The translations under genes and the position numbers were made by a program. From contig JAUQYW010000652.1 in the NCBI GenBank assembly GCA_030587525.1, positions 17,019-81,018 of the forward strand: a DNA stretch of 64,000 nt, read 5' to 3'. The stretch comes from Candidatus Sigynarchaeota archaeon. Its GTDB lineage: Archaea; Asgardarchaeota; Lokiarchaeia; Sigyniarchaeales; Sigyniarchaeaceae. Positions 42,705 through 51,509 of this stretch are shown in pieces (position 1 is the stretch's first letter; every line of letters begins with the position of its first letter). The notes under the pieces were generated by a model that saw only the letters and a list, made by a program, of their open reading frames with translations, was not told the origin of the DNA and searched no databases.

Positions 42705-44306
42705 ATGGGAAAAACTTCAATCGAAATTTTTGGTGGAATTAACACCATTGGCGGAAACAAGATTTGTGTCAAAGCAAGCAATGATACTGCGATCTTGCTG
42801 GATTTTGGCATGGACTTTGGCGTGAGCAAAGCTTTCACGGACTCTTTCTTGAAACTAAGGGATAAAGAGTACATCATCGACGGTTTATCCATCGACATGT
42901 TACCAATGCCCACGGGTATCTTGGTAAATCTATATCGACAAGATCTCATGCTCCATTCTCAAGATGACTTGAAAGATGCATTCAATATCACGTATACTTA
43001 TAATGCAGTGCCATTAATCACGGAGGTCGCCCTCTCTCACGTGCATACAGATCATATGGGATTGATTCGGTATCTAAATTCAAAGATCAAGCTCGTTCTT
43101 GGAACAACGTCGTACGCGCTTCTCGAGCATTTTAATGCCATCGCAAAGGAAAATTCGTCATTCCGAGGCGTGAATGAATGCAAGCTTGTGTATAAAACCG
43201 ACAAGGGTAAAACCGTTTATGATGATAAAGCTGAAAATAAAGAACGACCATACGAAGCTCTCGCAGACGGACAAATAACCAAAGTAGCGAATGGGGGAAT
43301 GGATCTATGCTTTTACGAGACTGATCATTCCATACCAGGCGCTGGTGGTTTCTTACTATTGGACAACGCGTCAAAAAAGAAGATTGTGTACACGGGGGAT
43401 ATCAGGATGCACGGACCTCTCGCAGCAAAAGCCCAAGCATTCATCGATGCTGCGAGAGAATTCAAACCTGACGTGCTCATCATCGAAGGCACGAGGCTCG
43501 GTCGGGATGCGGATGACATCAATTTGCCAGATGAATTGTCCGTCAAGAACGAGATCATCGGGATCTTGAAAAAAATTAAGAGCTCGGGTCAAAAATCCTT
43601 GATATTCTTTGAATGCTCGGGAAGGGACGTCTGGCGTTTCCAAACCTTCTATGAAGCTGCGAAAGCCGTGGACCGCAAGCTTGTCATCGATGCCGATATC
43701 TATCTATTGATCGAGGCTTGCCAAAAAGCAGGTATCCCAGGATTATCATCTATCGATCTAAAAAACGTCTATATCTACTTGTACAAGGCAAATACCGGCA
43801 TGTATCAACCTAAAGACTATTCAAAATGCATAGAAATGGCAGAAGCGCTCACAGATCCGATAACAAGCGCGGATGATCCGAAATACAAACGATTCAATTT
43901 CAAGTTGCGGAATTTCTTGAAGGCCGAGGATATCCGAGCCCATCCGGAGCTATATGTGATGTACCTGTCGTTTTTTTCCTTGAACGAGCTGCCTGACCTC
44001 CGTCCTCCAAAAGACTCCCATTATATCAAGTCTATGAGCGAACCGTTCGACGACGAGGCGATTATTGACGATAGAAAGCGATCGAATTGGCTGGAGAAAT
44101 TCGGGATCCCCGAACCGAATTGCCACCAGGTGCATTGCTCGGGTCACGCCGATCCAGACACGCTTAAAAAAATAATTATAAGCATTGCCCCGAAGGTCGT
44201 CATCCCTGTCCACACGCTGCATCCCGAGATGTTCCAAACCATGGGACTGCCGGCGACGATCAAGGTAAAATTGCTCAAAACAGGGGAAAAATTCGAGATC
44301 CCATGA
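42705..44306 (+). CDS. RNase J-like beta-CASP metallo-beta-lactamase-fold hydrolase
   Basis: A 533-residue protein. The N-terminus (SIEIFGGINTIGGNKICV) is the standard opening of the fold. Metal ligands: LSHVHTDHMG (HxHxDH, about residue 111), a His in ETDHSIPG, the Asp in VYTGDIRMHG, and CSGHAD and VIPVHTLHPE near the C-terminus. The insert with FFECSGRDVWRF and the GHAD/PVHT motifs fits the beta-CASP nucleases (RNase J/aCPSF type), which act on RNA 5' ends. The insertion of about 70 residues between the first strand and HxHxDH is longer than usual. I take ATG 42705; a TTG-type start about 57 bases upstream only adds a disordered lead. It converges on the PIN nuclease gene, so two possible RNA-cutting enzymes are adjacent. 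Confidence 0.85.
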   Translation: MGKTSIEIFGGINTIGGNKICVKASNDTAILLDFGMDFGVSKAFTDSFLKLRDKEYIIDGLSIDMLPMPTGILVNLYRQDLMLHSQDDLKDAFNITYTYNAVPLITEVALSHVHTDHMGLIRYLNSKIKLVLGTTSYALLEHFNAIAKENSSFRGVNECKLVYKTDKGKTVYDDKAENKERPYEALADGQITKVANGGMDLCFYETDHSIPGAGGFLLLDNASKKKIVYTGDIRMHGPLAAKAQAFIDAAREFKPDVLIIEGTRLGRDADDINLPDELSVKNEIIGILKKIKSSGQKSLIFFECSGRDVWRFQTFYEAAKAVDRKLVIDADIYLLIEACQKAGIPGLSSIDLKNVYIYLYKANTGMYQPKDYSKCIEMAEALTDPITSADDPKYKRFNFKLRNFLKAEDIRAHPELYVMYLSFFSLNELPDLRPPKDSHYIKSMSEPFDDEAIIDDRKRSNWLEKFGIPEPNCHQVHCSGHADPDTLKKIIISIAPKVVIPVHTLHPEMFQTMGLPATIKVKLLKTGEKFEIP

Positions 44307-44326
44307 AATATCTTCCCTTTAAAATG

Positions 44327-44333
44327 TTTTTTT
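44327..44333 (+). terminator. T7 tract between convergent genes
   Basis: Seven T about 20 bases after the stop of the RNase J-like gene, touching the stop codon of the PIN gene on the other strand. Confidence 0.45.
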
Positions 44334-45352
44334 CAAAAATCCATCTCCTTGGTTGGCATGGTTTTTTTCAAGTCCATCAACCGCCGGCATATCCGTAGGT
44401 CTTTCATAAACTGCGCGTGCATCTTGTCGTTCTTGAATTGAAGCCGTAGCTCATCAAGGTTGTTCTTGTTGGAGAATTCCCCGAAGATGATGACGGGATC
44501 CAGCTTGATAAATCCAAAAAGGGTTGCGAGCCCGAAAATCAGCTCTTGAATCGAACTTGCGCTGCAATTGCGTGTCTCGATCCGGGCTGGAACGTTGAAC
44601 ACGAAGCATTCAAGGTTCGTGATCGAGCAAAGATCGAGCACGGCACGATCTGCGGTTAGCAAAACAACATCGACGTTGGAATCGGACATGAATTTCTGCA
44701 ATTCCTTGATGATGAAAAGATCTTTTTGCGCGTAATTCACCGGTTGACCATTCACTTCGGCCACCTCGATGGGGACGAGCCGTTTTTTCTCGCGCATGGC
44801 AAAATAGGCAGCTTTTCTTGATTTTTTCACGCGCCTGTTATACATGGGACGCACGAGATCTTGGTTGATCTTTGCCAGCCGGTAGATGGCGTCGATCATT
44901 CGCGTGTCATACTTGAAATTCATCGCGTCGATGATTTCTGCGTTCACGGTTGCAGCGATCGGTATCTTTTCTTGCTTTAAAAAAGATGACGAGAGGAATT
45001 CGTGGTATAAAATGTTCGTATCGGGAGAGAAATAAATCCGCTTGTTCCGGTCCTTGAAATTCTTGTAAAGGCGCTCGAAATCATTGACATTGTCATATTT
45101 AATGCAGCCGCTGGAGAGAAAGCATTCCTTGAACTCGTGGAACGCCGGGAATTCATCGGCATACCCGGGAAATTCAGTATCGAACACCTTGAAATCAGGC
45201 GTGTGTACCTTGATCCTGTAATCATTATCGTCAACGCTAACATCAAGCAGGTGAAAATCATCGACCAGCGGATAGGTGATTTCGAAGAAATCAAAGATAT
45301 TGAACAAGATCTGCAGTTCCTTCACGGTTATCGTGACTTCGGGGCTAGGCAT
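44333..45352 (-). CDS. PIN-domain ribonuclease paired with a CARF-like protein
   Basis: A 339-residue protein. Residues 1-105 form an unassigned beta-rich head. A PIN domain follows: the first Asp is in IYFSPDTNILYHEF (about residue 111), an acidic helix contains TVNAEIIDAM, and the last metal-binding Asp is in VVLLTADRAVLDLC (about residue 232). These are the spaced acids of the PIN fold, which cuts single-stranded RNA. The last 90 residues are helical and basic. The ATG at 45352 overlaps the CARF-like gene by eight bases and has AAGGAGG eight bases upstream, a very strong Shine-Dalgarno. The overlap says sensor and nuclease are made together, as a two-gene version of CARF-effector fusions. 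A VapC-like toxin without CARF control is the alternative. Confidence 0.72.
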   Translation of the reverse strand: MPSPEVTITVKELQILFNIFDFFEITYPLVDDFHLLDVSVDDNDYRIKVHTPDFKVFDTEFPGYADEFPAFHEFKECFLSSGCIKYDNVNDFERLYKNFKDRNKRIYFSPDTNILYHEFLSSSFLKQEKIPIAATVNAEIIDAMNFKYDTRMIDAIYRLAKINQDLVRPMYNRRVKKSRKAAYFAMREKKRLVPIEVAEVNGQPVNYAQKDLFIIKELQKFMSDSNVDVVLLTADRAVLDLCSITNLECFVFNVPARIETRNCSASSIQELIFGLATLFGFIKLDPVIIFGEFSNKNNLDELRLQFKNDKMHAQFMKDLRICRRLMDLKKTMPTKEMDF

Positions 45353-45833
45353 GCTCGCGCGCCTCCTTGAGGTCCACCATGAAGTCCCTCAACGTTTGTA
45401 ATTGCTTGGGAATCATCTCGAACGGGTAGTTCACGTCGGTCGTGGTCTTGATGTCCAGGTAAAACAAGTGCTGGATGTCGGCCTTGTTCAACGCCAGGAT
45501 CGTGCCGGTCACGAGGGATTTTCGCCCGGGCGTTATGTCCACGTCGATTTCATATCCTTTTTCCTTTAAACCCTTGATGAGATTGCTAATCTCCATACCA
45601 GCAGCAACGATCTTGCCTTCAGCAACCGTTTTTGTTTCGATTTTCGCGTTTAATCCGAATTCTTCAACTAGGATTTTAACGCCCTCGACTATTTTCCCGA
45701 GCTTGTCTTGAAACAAGTCCTCTGTTATGATATAAATGATATCCGGACTGATTTTTTCCTGCTTCAACACGGCATACAGCGAATTAATAAGCCCCCAGAT
45801 TGAGCGCCCAAAAATGGTGATGTATGCCCTCAT
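45345..45833 (-). CDS. CARF-like (Csm6/Card1-type sensor fold) small protein
   Basis: A 162-residue Rossmann-like protein. It starts with AYITIFGRSIWGLINSLYAV (strand, glycine/serine loop, helix), then IYIITED, and carries DVDITPGRKSLVTGTILAL, matching the 'T-G-x-K/R' ligand loop that CARF domains use for cyclic oligoadenylate. A later strand is LFYLDIK. There is no fused effector domain. CARF proteins normally read cyclic oligonucleotides made by type III CRISPR systems; here no CRISPR gene lies nearby. The assignment is from the motif and fold order only, so moderate. Minus-strand TATA-like TTAAAAATTC lies about 23 bases upstream of the ATG, fitting a leaderless message. Confidence 0.65.
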   Translation of the reverse strand: MRAYITIFGRSIWGLINSLYAVLKQEKISPDIIYIITEDLFQDKLGKIVEGVKILVEEFGLNAKIETKTVAEGKIVAAGMEISNLIKGLKEKGYEIDVDITPGRKSLVTGTILALNKADIQHLFYLDIKTTTDVNYPFEMIPKQLQTLRDFMVDLKEAREHA

Positions 45834-45850
45834 TTTGACCGTATTTAACT

Positions 45851-45860
45851 GAATTTTTAA
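45851..45860 (-). promoter_or_regulatory. TATA-like box of the CARF-PIN operon
   Basis: TTAAAAATTC on the minus strand is centred about 23 bases from the ATG at 45833. A second A/T-rich block (CTTTTATAGG) is 10-15 bases further up and is an alternative. Confidence 0.4.
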
Positions 45861-45912
45861 GCCTATAAAAGATGTCCTACTATTGAGGCAGCTAGATCAC
45901 TCTTACTATGTG

Positions 45913-45930
45913 GTTGGACAAAGTTGGACA
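45913..45930. repeat. Direct repeat GTTGGACA twice in the intergenic region 45834-46068
   Basis: GTTGGACA at 45913-45920 and again at 45923-45930, two bases apart (10-bp period, same helix face). This lies between the divergent CARF-like and methylase genes, upstream of a TATATTTAAA at 46014-46023 that can serve the methylase. It could be an operator; otherwise I see no gene in this 235-base gap. Confidence 0.45.
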
Positions 45931-46068
45931 CTCTGCCCGGGCGGGTCGTAAGAGGAAAACCGCAGGTTCCGAGTCAGAATCAAGACCAGAACCATATTGC
46001 CAGATTTCCATCAATATATTTAAAGCCCGATATATTTCTCGTCAAAAAACCTAGCCGGTATCGACTAC

Positions 46069-48855
46069 ATGGCCTCCCGGAACCTTCAGAGCACGTTTGT
46101 TGGTGATGTCCAAGTTCGTCCACAATTTATGCGATTAGTTACGACTGTATCCACTGGCGACGAAACCCTGGCAGATTCAAGAACGAGCTATGATATTTTT
46201 TACGATCACGTCGTAAGATTTCGTGACAGCATGGTAACTTGCTTGGGCACGGAAGATGTTGCTAATACCCACGAACTAATAAATAACCTGGTTGATGACA
46301 TCCTCGTCGTTTATTTCCTTTGCGATGCAGGACTCGTGAAAGTAGAGGGACAAATGATCCCGGGGTCGGTTCTCTTCTCCGAAAGTTGCCTGAACGATGG
46401 TAATTTTTTTAGAAATTTCGATGCGTTCGTCAATCTCATCACCGGGCAAACGGGTGCAGCTAGAATGGCGTCCATAAAGAGTCTTGAGTCGCTCCCGGTC
46501 GATCGAATGTTGTTTCACGCACCGCTTCTAGGAATCGTGGACACGTTAAAAACAGCACCATGGAACGAGGACTGGCGTGCATTTTTCGGCTTTCTAAATA
46601 CTCTCGAGTGGCGGTGTTCTGAAGATACCCACGGGAATTCCTGCCCAGGGGAGTCGATCACGCCGGCAATTCTCGGCGCGATCCACGAACGCGACGCCGG
46701 AAAACCCTTGGATGCCCGAGCAAACCGGAAAAGAACAGCACGATTGGATGCAAAAAGCGCCCGGAAAAGCAAAGGTGTTTTTTACACCCCGAAAGATATC
46801 ACCCGCTACATTTCCAGGAGAATCATCCACGGGTTTATTCTTAATCGGGTAAGTCTCTCTAATGATGACCTAATCGCTGCGATCGACCGTGGATCCCCGG
46901 AAATGCTGAAAGCCGTCCTTGAAATTGCCCGTGACGTGAAAATCCTGGATCCTGCTTGCGGCACGGGGGAATTTCTCGTCACCGCAGCATCAGAACTTTG
47001 CTCGATCCAAGCGAATGTTTTGGACAGGCTAGGAACGATCAAAAAGGACACGACAATGGAAATCAAGAAGGGAATTTTGACCCGGAACATTTACGGCGTC
47101 GATCTCGGGAACAAGGCCATTGATATCGCGAAGAAAAGGCTATATTTATGGGTATGCACGGAAATTAAAAATGGCCAAGTGGAAAACGGTCAAAAACAAG
47201 TTGTTCGTTCTCTCGATCACAATCTCTTCGCCGGAAACGCGTTGATCGGGTGGTTAAATGAAGATCTGGGCATGCAGCCCGTGATCTCGCCAGGATCCCA
47301 GGCTGAAGCTTATACCGCCATCAACGAGGCACTCGTCAAGAAATTGCGTGAAATAGCAAATCAAGGAGACGCAGTCGATTGCGTAAACATTGCCGGATAC
47401 CGTCCTGTTCATTGGCGTTTTGATTTCGACAAGATTTTCAAGGATCGTGGCGGATTCGATATCATCGTCGGCAATCCACCGTACTTGTTCACGAGAGGGA
47501 AGAATTTTGACGAATTCGAGCAATCATGCTTCAAGACATGGTGTTTCCAGGGATATCAAACGCTCGTTCACGGCAAAGCCAGGCAGGCAGGAAAGCTCAA
47601 TACTTTTAACTTGTTCATCATGCGTTCCCTTGCACTCCTTAACGAGCATGGAAAGCTCGGTTTCATCGTTCCCAACACGATATTGCGAACCACGACCAAC
47701 GACGTCATTCGCCAGTACTTGACCGAACGCACGTTCATCGAGGAGATCGTTGACCTCCAGGATGGCGTCTTCGAGGGCGTCACGGCGTCGACCGTCATCC
47801 TGGTGGCGAGCAAGATGTCAAGTACCGGCGAGAAACGATCCACGATCGTCAAGCACGATGTCCATGACTTGCTATCGGGAAATTATTTTCAACACGAAGT
47901 GGACCAGGCCCGGTTTCTTGAGAACCCCGCATGCTGCTTTGATATTCACGTGACGCCGGAGTTCTCGACCATGTTCAAGGTAATGAAGCATAACTCATTT
48001 GAATTGCGCAAGATCTCTGGTGAAATCATCGAGGGATTGGTCACCCGGACCAGCGACGACTTGTTCACGTCGGATAGCACGAATCCAATGGCAAAGAAGC
48101 TTCTCCGGGGCAAGGATATCGACAAGTACGACATTCACTGGCGTCCCGGGCAATTTATCATCTATGACCCGAAAAAACTACACAGGGCTCGGCCCGTCAA
48201 GGTGCACGAAGCATCTGAAAAACTGCTTGTCCAGCGTATCGGGGGCGGGACCTATCCCTTGCGGGCTGCATATGACGACAAGCAATATTACTTCTTTGCA
48301 TCCATCAATGCAATTATCCTGAAAAATCCCGCCGCGTTTGAAGGCATGACATATTTTTATAAATATATCCTTGCCATCTTGAACTCGATGCTGATGAATG
48401 CATATTACGTGTTGTGTTTCAGCAACAAGTCATCGCTCACGGTCAACGTGAGCAAGACCTTCCTCGAGATCCTCCCGATAAAAAAAGCACCGCCCACGAC
48501 ACAGCGCACCATCTCAATGATCGCGGATTACTTGCTGTTCCTCCACGAGCGCTACAAGAATGAAAAGCCATTTATCGAACGGATCGACAAGGATCTCTTG
48601 GAACCGCTCATGTTCGAGCTATATTTGTATCAAGATCACGAGCCACGTTTGATCGATATCGTGGCCAAGTTCTTGGAGCCGATTGACACGGAATCGAACG
48701 ATATCGATGCTAACCTTGCAATCATAAAGCGCGTGATTTCCCACATTGAAAACGACCACGAATTCCATGCACGGTCCAGCCAGATACAAGCGGAACCGTG
48801 GGTGGCGATCACGAAGAAGTTATTTGTAGAACGACAGAAGGATTTCGTTGATTGA
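46069..48855 (+). CDS. Eco57I/TaqI-type N6-adenine DNA methyltransferase (type IIG-like)
   Basis: A 928-residue protein. The first 230 residues are helical with no visible PD-(D/E)XK nuclease motif. GVFYTPKDITRYISRRI (about 236) is the motif-X equivalent; LDPACGTGEFLVTA (about 294-305) is motif I; YGVDLGNKAIDIAKKRL motif II; IIVGNPPYLFTRG (about 466-476) the N6-adenine catalytic NPPY. Residues 600-850 resemble a TaqI-like target-recognition domain. Such enzymes modify adenines within a specific site and often act in restriction-modification. The ATG at 46069 follows a TATA-like block. The 3' end overlaps the convergent methylase (48820) by 36 bases. No separate restriction subunit is next to it. 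Confidence 0.86.
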   Translation: MASRNLQSTFVGDVQVRPQFMRLVTTVSTGDETLADSRTSYDIFYDHVVRFRDSMVTCLGTEDVANTHELINNLVDDILVVYFLCDAGLVKVEGQMIPGSVLFSESCLNDGNFFRNFDAFVNLITGQTGAARMASIKSLESLPVDRMLFHAPLLGIVDTLKTAPWNEDWRAFFGFLNTLEWRCSEDTHGNSCPGESITPAILGAIHERDAGKPLDARANRKRTARLDAKSARKSKGVFYTPKDITRYISRRIIHGFILNRVSLSNDDLIAAIDRGSPEMLKAVLEIARDVKILDPACGTGEFLVTAASELCSIQANVLDRLGTIKKDTTMEIKKGILTRNIYGVDLGNKAIDIAKKRLYLWVCTEIKNGQVENGQKQVVRSLDHNLFAGNALIGWLNEDLGMQPVISPGSQAEAYTAINEALVKKLREIANQGDAVDCVNIAGYRPVHWRFDFDKIFKDRGGFDIIVGNPPYLFTRGKNFDEFEQSCFKTWCFQGYQTLVHGKARQAGKLNTFNLFIMRSLALLNEHGKLGFIVPNTILRTTTNDVIRQYLTERTFIEEIVDLQDGVFEGVTASTVILVASKMSSTGEKRSTIVKHDVHDLLSGNYFQHEVDQARFLENPACCFDIHVTPEFSTMFKVMKHNSFELRKISGEIIEGLVTRTSDDLFTSDSTNPMAKKLLRGKDIDKYDIHWRPGQFIIYDPKKLHRARPVKVHEASEKLLVQRIGGGTYPLRAAYDDKQYYFFASINAIILKNPAAFEGMTYFYKYILAILNSMLMNAYYVLCFSNKSSLTVNVSKTFLEILPIKKAPPTTQRTISMIADYLLFLHERYKNEKPFIERIDKDLLEPLMFELYLYQDHEPRLIDIVAKFLEPIDTESNDIDANLAIIKRVISHIENDHEFHARSSQIQAEPWVAITKKLFVERQKDFVD

Positions 48856-50643
48856 CTCGATCTCCGCCGAATCGAGCCCGTATAGCTGGTAAAAAAAAGC
48901 GTCGATCTCGTTCATGAGTTCGTTGCCTTGTTTTTCGAGATTTGTATCGCCGGGATATCCCAATTTGCTCGTGAGGGCAAATACATCTTCGATTAATGAG
49001 ACAACCTTTTGTATGTCGACCGTCGCGGGTAAATATACGGGCAAGTCATTCAGTCCTTTCACGCCCACGTGGGGTGTGGCTTTTTTCCCCTTGCGCAAGA
49101 TCTCACGCTCGATGGCATAGAACGTGATGAGGCGGGAATTGAGCAGTGCGCACGCGTATTTGAGATCATCCAACCCCGATTCTAATGTTCCGACGAGGAT
49201 GCCGTAAGCAGAATAGATCTGCTCCGGCACGTAAGCAGCCATCAAGACCTTGCTCGCTTCGGGGATGAACAACTTTTCCTGGCGGTAACGACGTGGATCC
49301 CCGAGTACAAGGGTTTTTCCACGGTTCCGGAGTTCTTGTTCCCGGTCTTGATCGAATATGAAATAGCCTTGCGACTCGTCCCACCGGGCATAATATCTGT
49401 GGATGTTTCGAGCGTCCTTGATAATTTTATAATAGCGTGGATCCAGCCGTTCACGAGCCAGGAAATATTGGCTGCAGCCGCCGATGTTCACCCCGCGATT
49501 GATGTTTAAGATGTCGCGAAGCTTCGCAGGGGCTCTTTCTATCTTTCCAAGCAATGCATCGTGCCGGGAATGTTTGAACTCGAGCATCCGATGGTGCTTG
49601 AATTCGTTGACATCGACGATGTCAGATGAGCGGCCAAAGGTCGTTGAGAGCGAGTTGATATCCGGGTCTTCACCTTTGAACGAGCACCACGTCAAGGAAT
49701 ACTTGCCCGGGGGGCTTTTTTTCGCGATCTGAATGATCGCGCAATCCACTACGGCATCGAATGAATCGAGGTCGGTGACCACGTAATCGATGACAGCATT
49801 AGCGAGGATGAATGCACGCGTCGACCTGTACGAGGGAAGGACACACAGCGTTTTGTTCACCACGTAGGCTAGGGTGCCACCTGGTCTCAACAGCTGGAGG
49901 CCTTTTTCAAGAAAAAGATTCATGGCATTGAGTCGATCATTCGGCTTGACGACGGTTGTGAAAGCTCGTTTGAGATGCTGGCGTTCCTCCCGTGACAACC
50001 GGCTTGCCGTGTTGCTGTAATAGGAAAGGTATGGGGGATTTGAGATCACGATGTCAAAGCCACCTCGGTTCTTCATTACGTCCGGAAATATGGCATCTTT
50101 AAGCGCATCCCCGGCGACGACATTCCTTACAAAATGATCAACAACATTGGCGTTGCATACGTGTCCTGTCCTTTTTACAAGATTGATGAGCAAATCCCGG
50201 GTCGAATTCACCGCCGCGGTGCTGATATCGACGCCGTGTAGCGAACACACGGCATCGTGCAAGATGTTGTCGATCGACTGACTCTTCTCTCGAAGTTGAT
50301 TCAATGCTTTCCGCATCCGCACGATCTCGTCGAGCATTCCCAGGAGAAAAGCACCGCTCCCGACCGCGGGATCGATAACACGCATATTTTTCAAGACGAG
50401 ATCGATCTCAGCGTAGTGCACCTGGATTGATGGCATGTTGCCCTGTGTTTCGCCGTCTAGAAACCTCTCGAAATCTCCAAGAGGAATCCCGGTCCGATCG
50501 GATAAATGATGCTCGATGCACGCCGTGCACATGAAGTTGACGAGATCCGGGGGCGTGTAATACGATCCTGTGCGCTTCTTGTCATCGGACAGTTGGCCAT
50601 CGTGCTGCTTTATCTCGGCGGGCAAGGCAAATCCGTGCTCCAA
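48820..50643 (-). CDS. Eco57I/TaqI-type adenine DNA methyltransferase lacking an N-terminal domain
   Basis: A 607-residue protein beginning almost at the catalytic core: TGSYYTPPDLVNFMC (about 27), motif I IDPAVGSGAFLLGML (about 90), motif II VDISTAAVNSTRDLL, motif IV VISNPPYLSYYS (about 200), then a target-recognition-like half (IGGCSQYFLAR and later segments). Unlike its two relatives here, it has no N-terminal helical region. The likely start is TTG at 50643, two codons after the TAA of the YprB-like gene and in the same reading frame; the next ATG lies beyond the catalytic YYTPP motif. Either a TTG start or stop readthrough must supply this N-terminus. It would methylate adenine within a specific DNA site. 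Confidence 0.84.
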   Translation of the reverse strand: MEHGFALPAEIKQHDGQLSDDKKRTGSYYTPPDLVNFMCTACIEHHLSDRTGIPLGDFERFLDGETQGNMPSIQVHYAEIDLVLKNMRVIDPAVGSGAFLLGMLDEIVRMRKALNQLREKSQSIDNILHDAVCSLHGVDISTAAVNSTRDLLINLVKRTGHVCNANVVDHFVRNVVAGDALKDAIFPDVMKNRGGFDIVISNPPYLSYYSNTASRLSREERQHLKRAFTTVVKPNDRLNAMNLFLEKGLQLLRPGGTLAYVVNKTLCVLPSYRSTRAFILANAVIDYVVTDLDSFDAVVDCAIIQIAKKSPPGKYSLTWCSFKGEDPDINSLSTTFGRSSDIVDVNEFKHHRMLEFKHSRHDALLGKIERAPAKLRDILNINRGVNIGGCSQYFLARERLDPRYYKIIKDARNIHRYYARWDESQGYFIFDQDREQELRNRGKTLVLGDPRRYRQEKLFIPEASKVLMAAYVPEQIYSAYGILVGTLESGLDDLKYACALLNSRLITFYAIEREILRKGKKATPHVGVKGLNDLPVYLPATVDIQKVVSLIEDVFALTSKLGYPGDTNLEKQGNELMNEIDAFFYQLYGLDSAEIESINEILLSFYK

Positions 50644-50646
50644 TCT

Positions 50647-51411
50647 TTATTTTTCAAGCAATTTGAAGCCTTGGTTCAACTCATTCACTTTCAAATTGTA
50701 GGCCTTGACCATCAATGGCTCCAGGTTCACTACATCCAAGAGATTATAAGCAAGTAATTTATCGAGGGCTTGCTGGTTCCCTTCTTTCTGGTATCGAAAC
50801 CACAAGCGCACGGCTTCAAATCCATCGACCCCTTCAAGCTCGCCGCGGGACATCCCGAACCCGTGCTCGATTTTCTTCAGGCCGCCACGAATCCCAAGGC
50901 TCCTGAACACGAAGCACAGGTCGATGTGCAGCTGCGGTAGCTGGATGCCCATCCAATTCGTGATAAACGGGACATCGAACCCTTTTCCGAAAAAGGTGAT
51001 GATGCACTTGAATCGCTTGATGTACTCCACGAAATCGAACAAGTTCTTTCCATAAACGAATGACTTGGATTCTTTTCCATCCCATGTTCCGATGGTCGTG
51101 AGGAGATCACGGGTATAATCGAAACCAGTTGTTTCGATATCAAGATAACAACTAGATGACCTGAATTCCTTGAATGCACGCCAGATCTCGCCCGACGGTA
51201 GGGTCTCGGAAAAAAAAGAGCCATCCTTGGATTGAAGGTTATTCTTGGATTTGCTGATGTACTCCTTCACGCGTGTTAATCTTTGACGTGGAAACCCTTT
51301 GAAAGGTCTCAACTTGTCAACGTCATCCCAGGTCGCGACACCTTGAGTCCAGATGTTATTCTCGGTTTTTTGACCGATACCAGGCACGTGAATGAAGGTG
51401 TGTTCGAGCAT
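50647..51411 (-). CDS. YprB-like RNase H-fold 3'-5' exonuclease with N-terminal HhH
   Basis: A 254-residue protein. Residues 4-35 are a helix-hairpin-helix-like segment (IHVPGIGQKTENNIW). The exonuclease fold (RNase_H_2/YprB, DnaQ-like DEDDy type) has CYLDIETTGFDY (ExoI Asp/Glu), a second acidic block FFGKGFDVPFI (ExoII Asp), and YNLLDVVNLEPL (ExoIII Asp). Such enzymes trim or cut DNA with two metals. The TAA at 50647-50649 is in frame with the methylase that follows. A GAGG about 12 bases before the ATG at 51411 is a weak ribosome site. As a common archaeal family it may be housekeeping, but here it sits between two DNA methylases on one strand. Confidence 0.83.
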   Translation of the reverse strand: MLEHTFIHVPGIGQKTENNIWTQGVATWDDVDKLRPFKGFPRQRLTRVKEYISKSKNNLQSKDGSFFSETLPSGEIWRAFKEFRSSSCYLDIETTGFDYTRDLLTTIGTWDGKESKSFVYGKNLFDFVEYIKRFKCIITFFGKGFDVPFITNWMGIQLPQLHIDLCFVFRSLGIRGGLKKIEHGFGMSRGELEGVDGFEAVRLWFRYQKEGNQQALDKLLAYNLLDVVNLEPLMVKAYNLKVNELNQGFKLLEK

Positions 51412-51509
51412 GTTCGTGATTTGCCTCTATCTTACACGGTTGAATTCGTGTTCTATGTTTTAAGTTTTGCCCCGGTGTAACACACGATTGGAATTTCGTC
51501 CGTGATTTT

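Noticed and set aside
45931-46010. A stretch with GGTTC- and GGGCGG-like pieces that recalls tRNA arms
   Set aside because: I could not fold it into a cloverleaf with a valid acceptor stem, T-loop and anticodon arm.
50647-51411. YprB gene as part of a PolB-type polymerase
   Set aside because: The protein ends after the exonuclease fold, with no polymerase motifs before the TAA.
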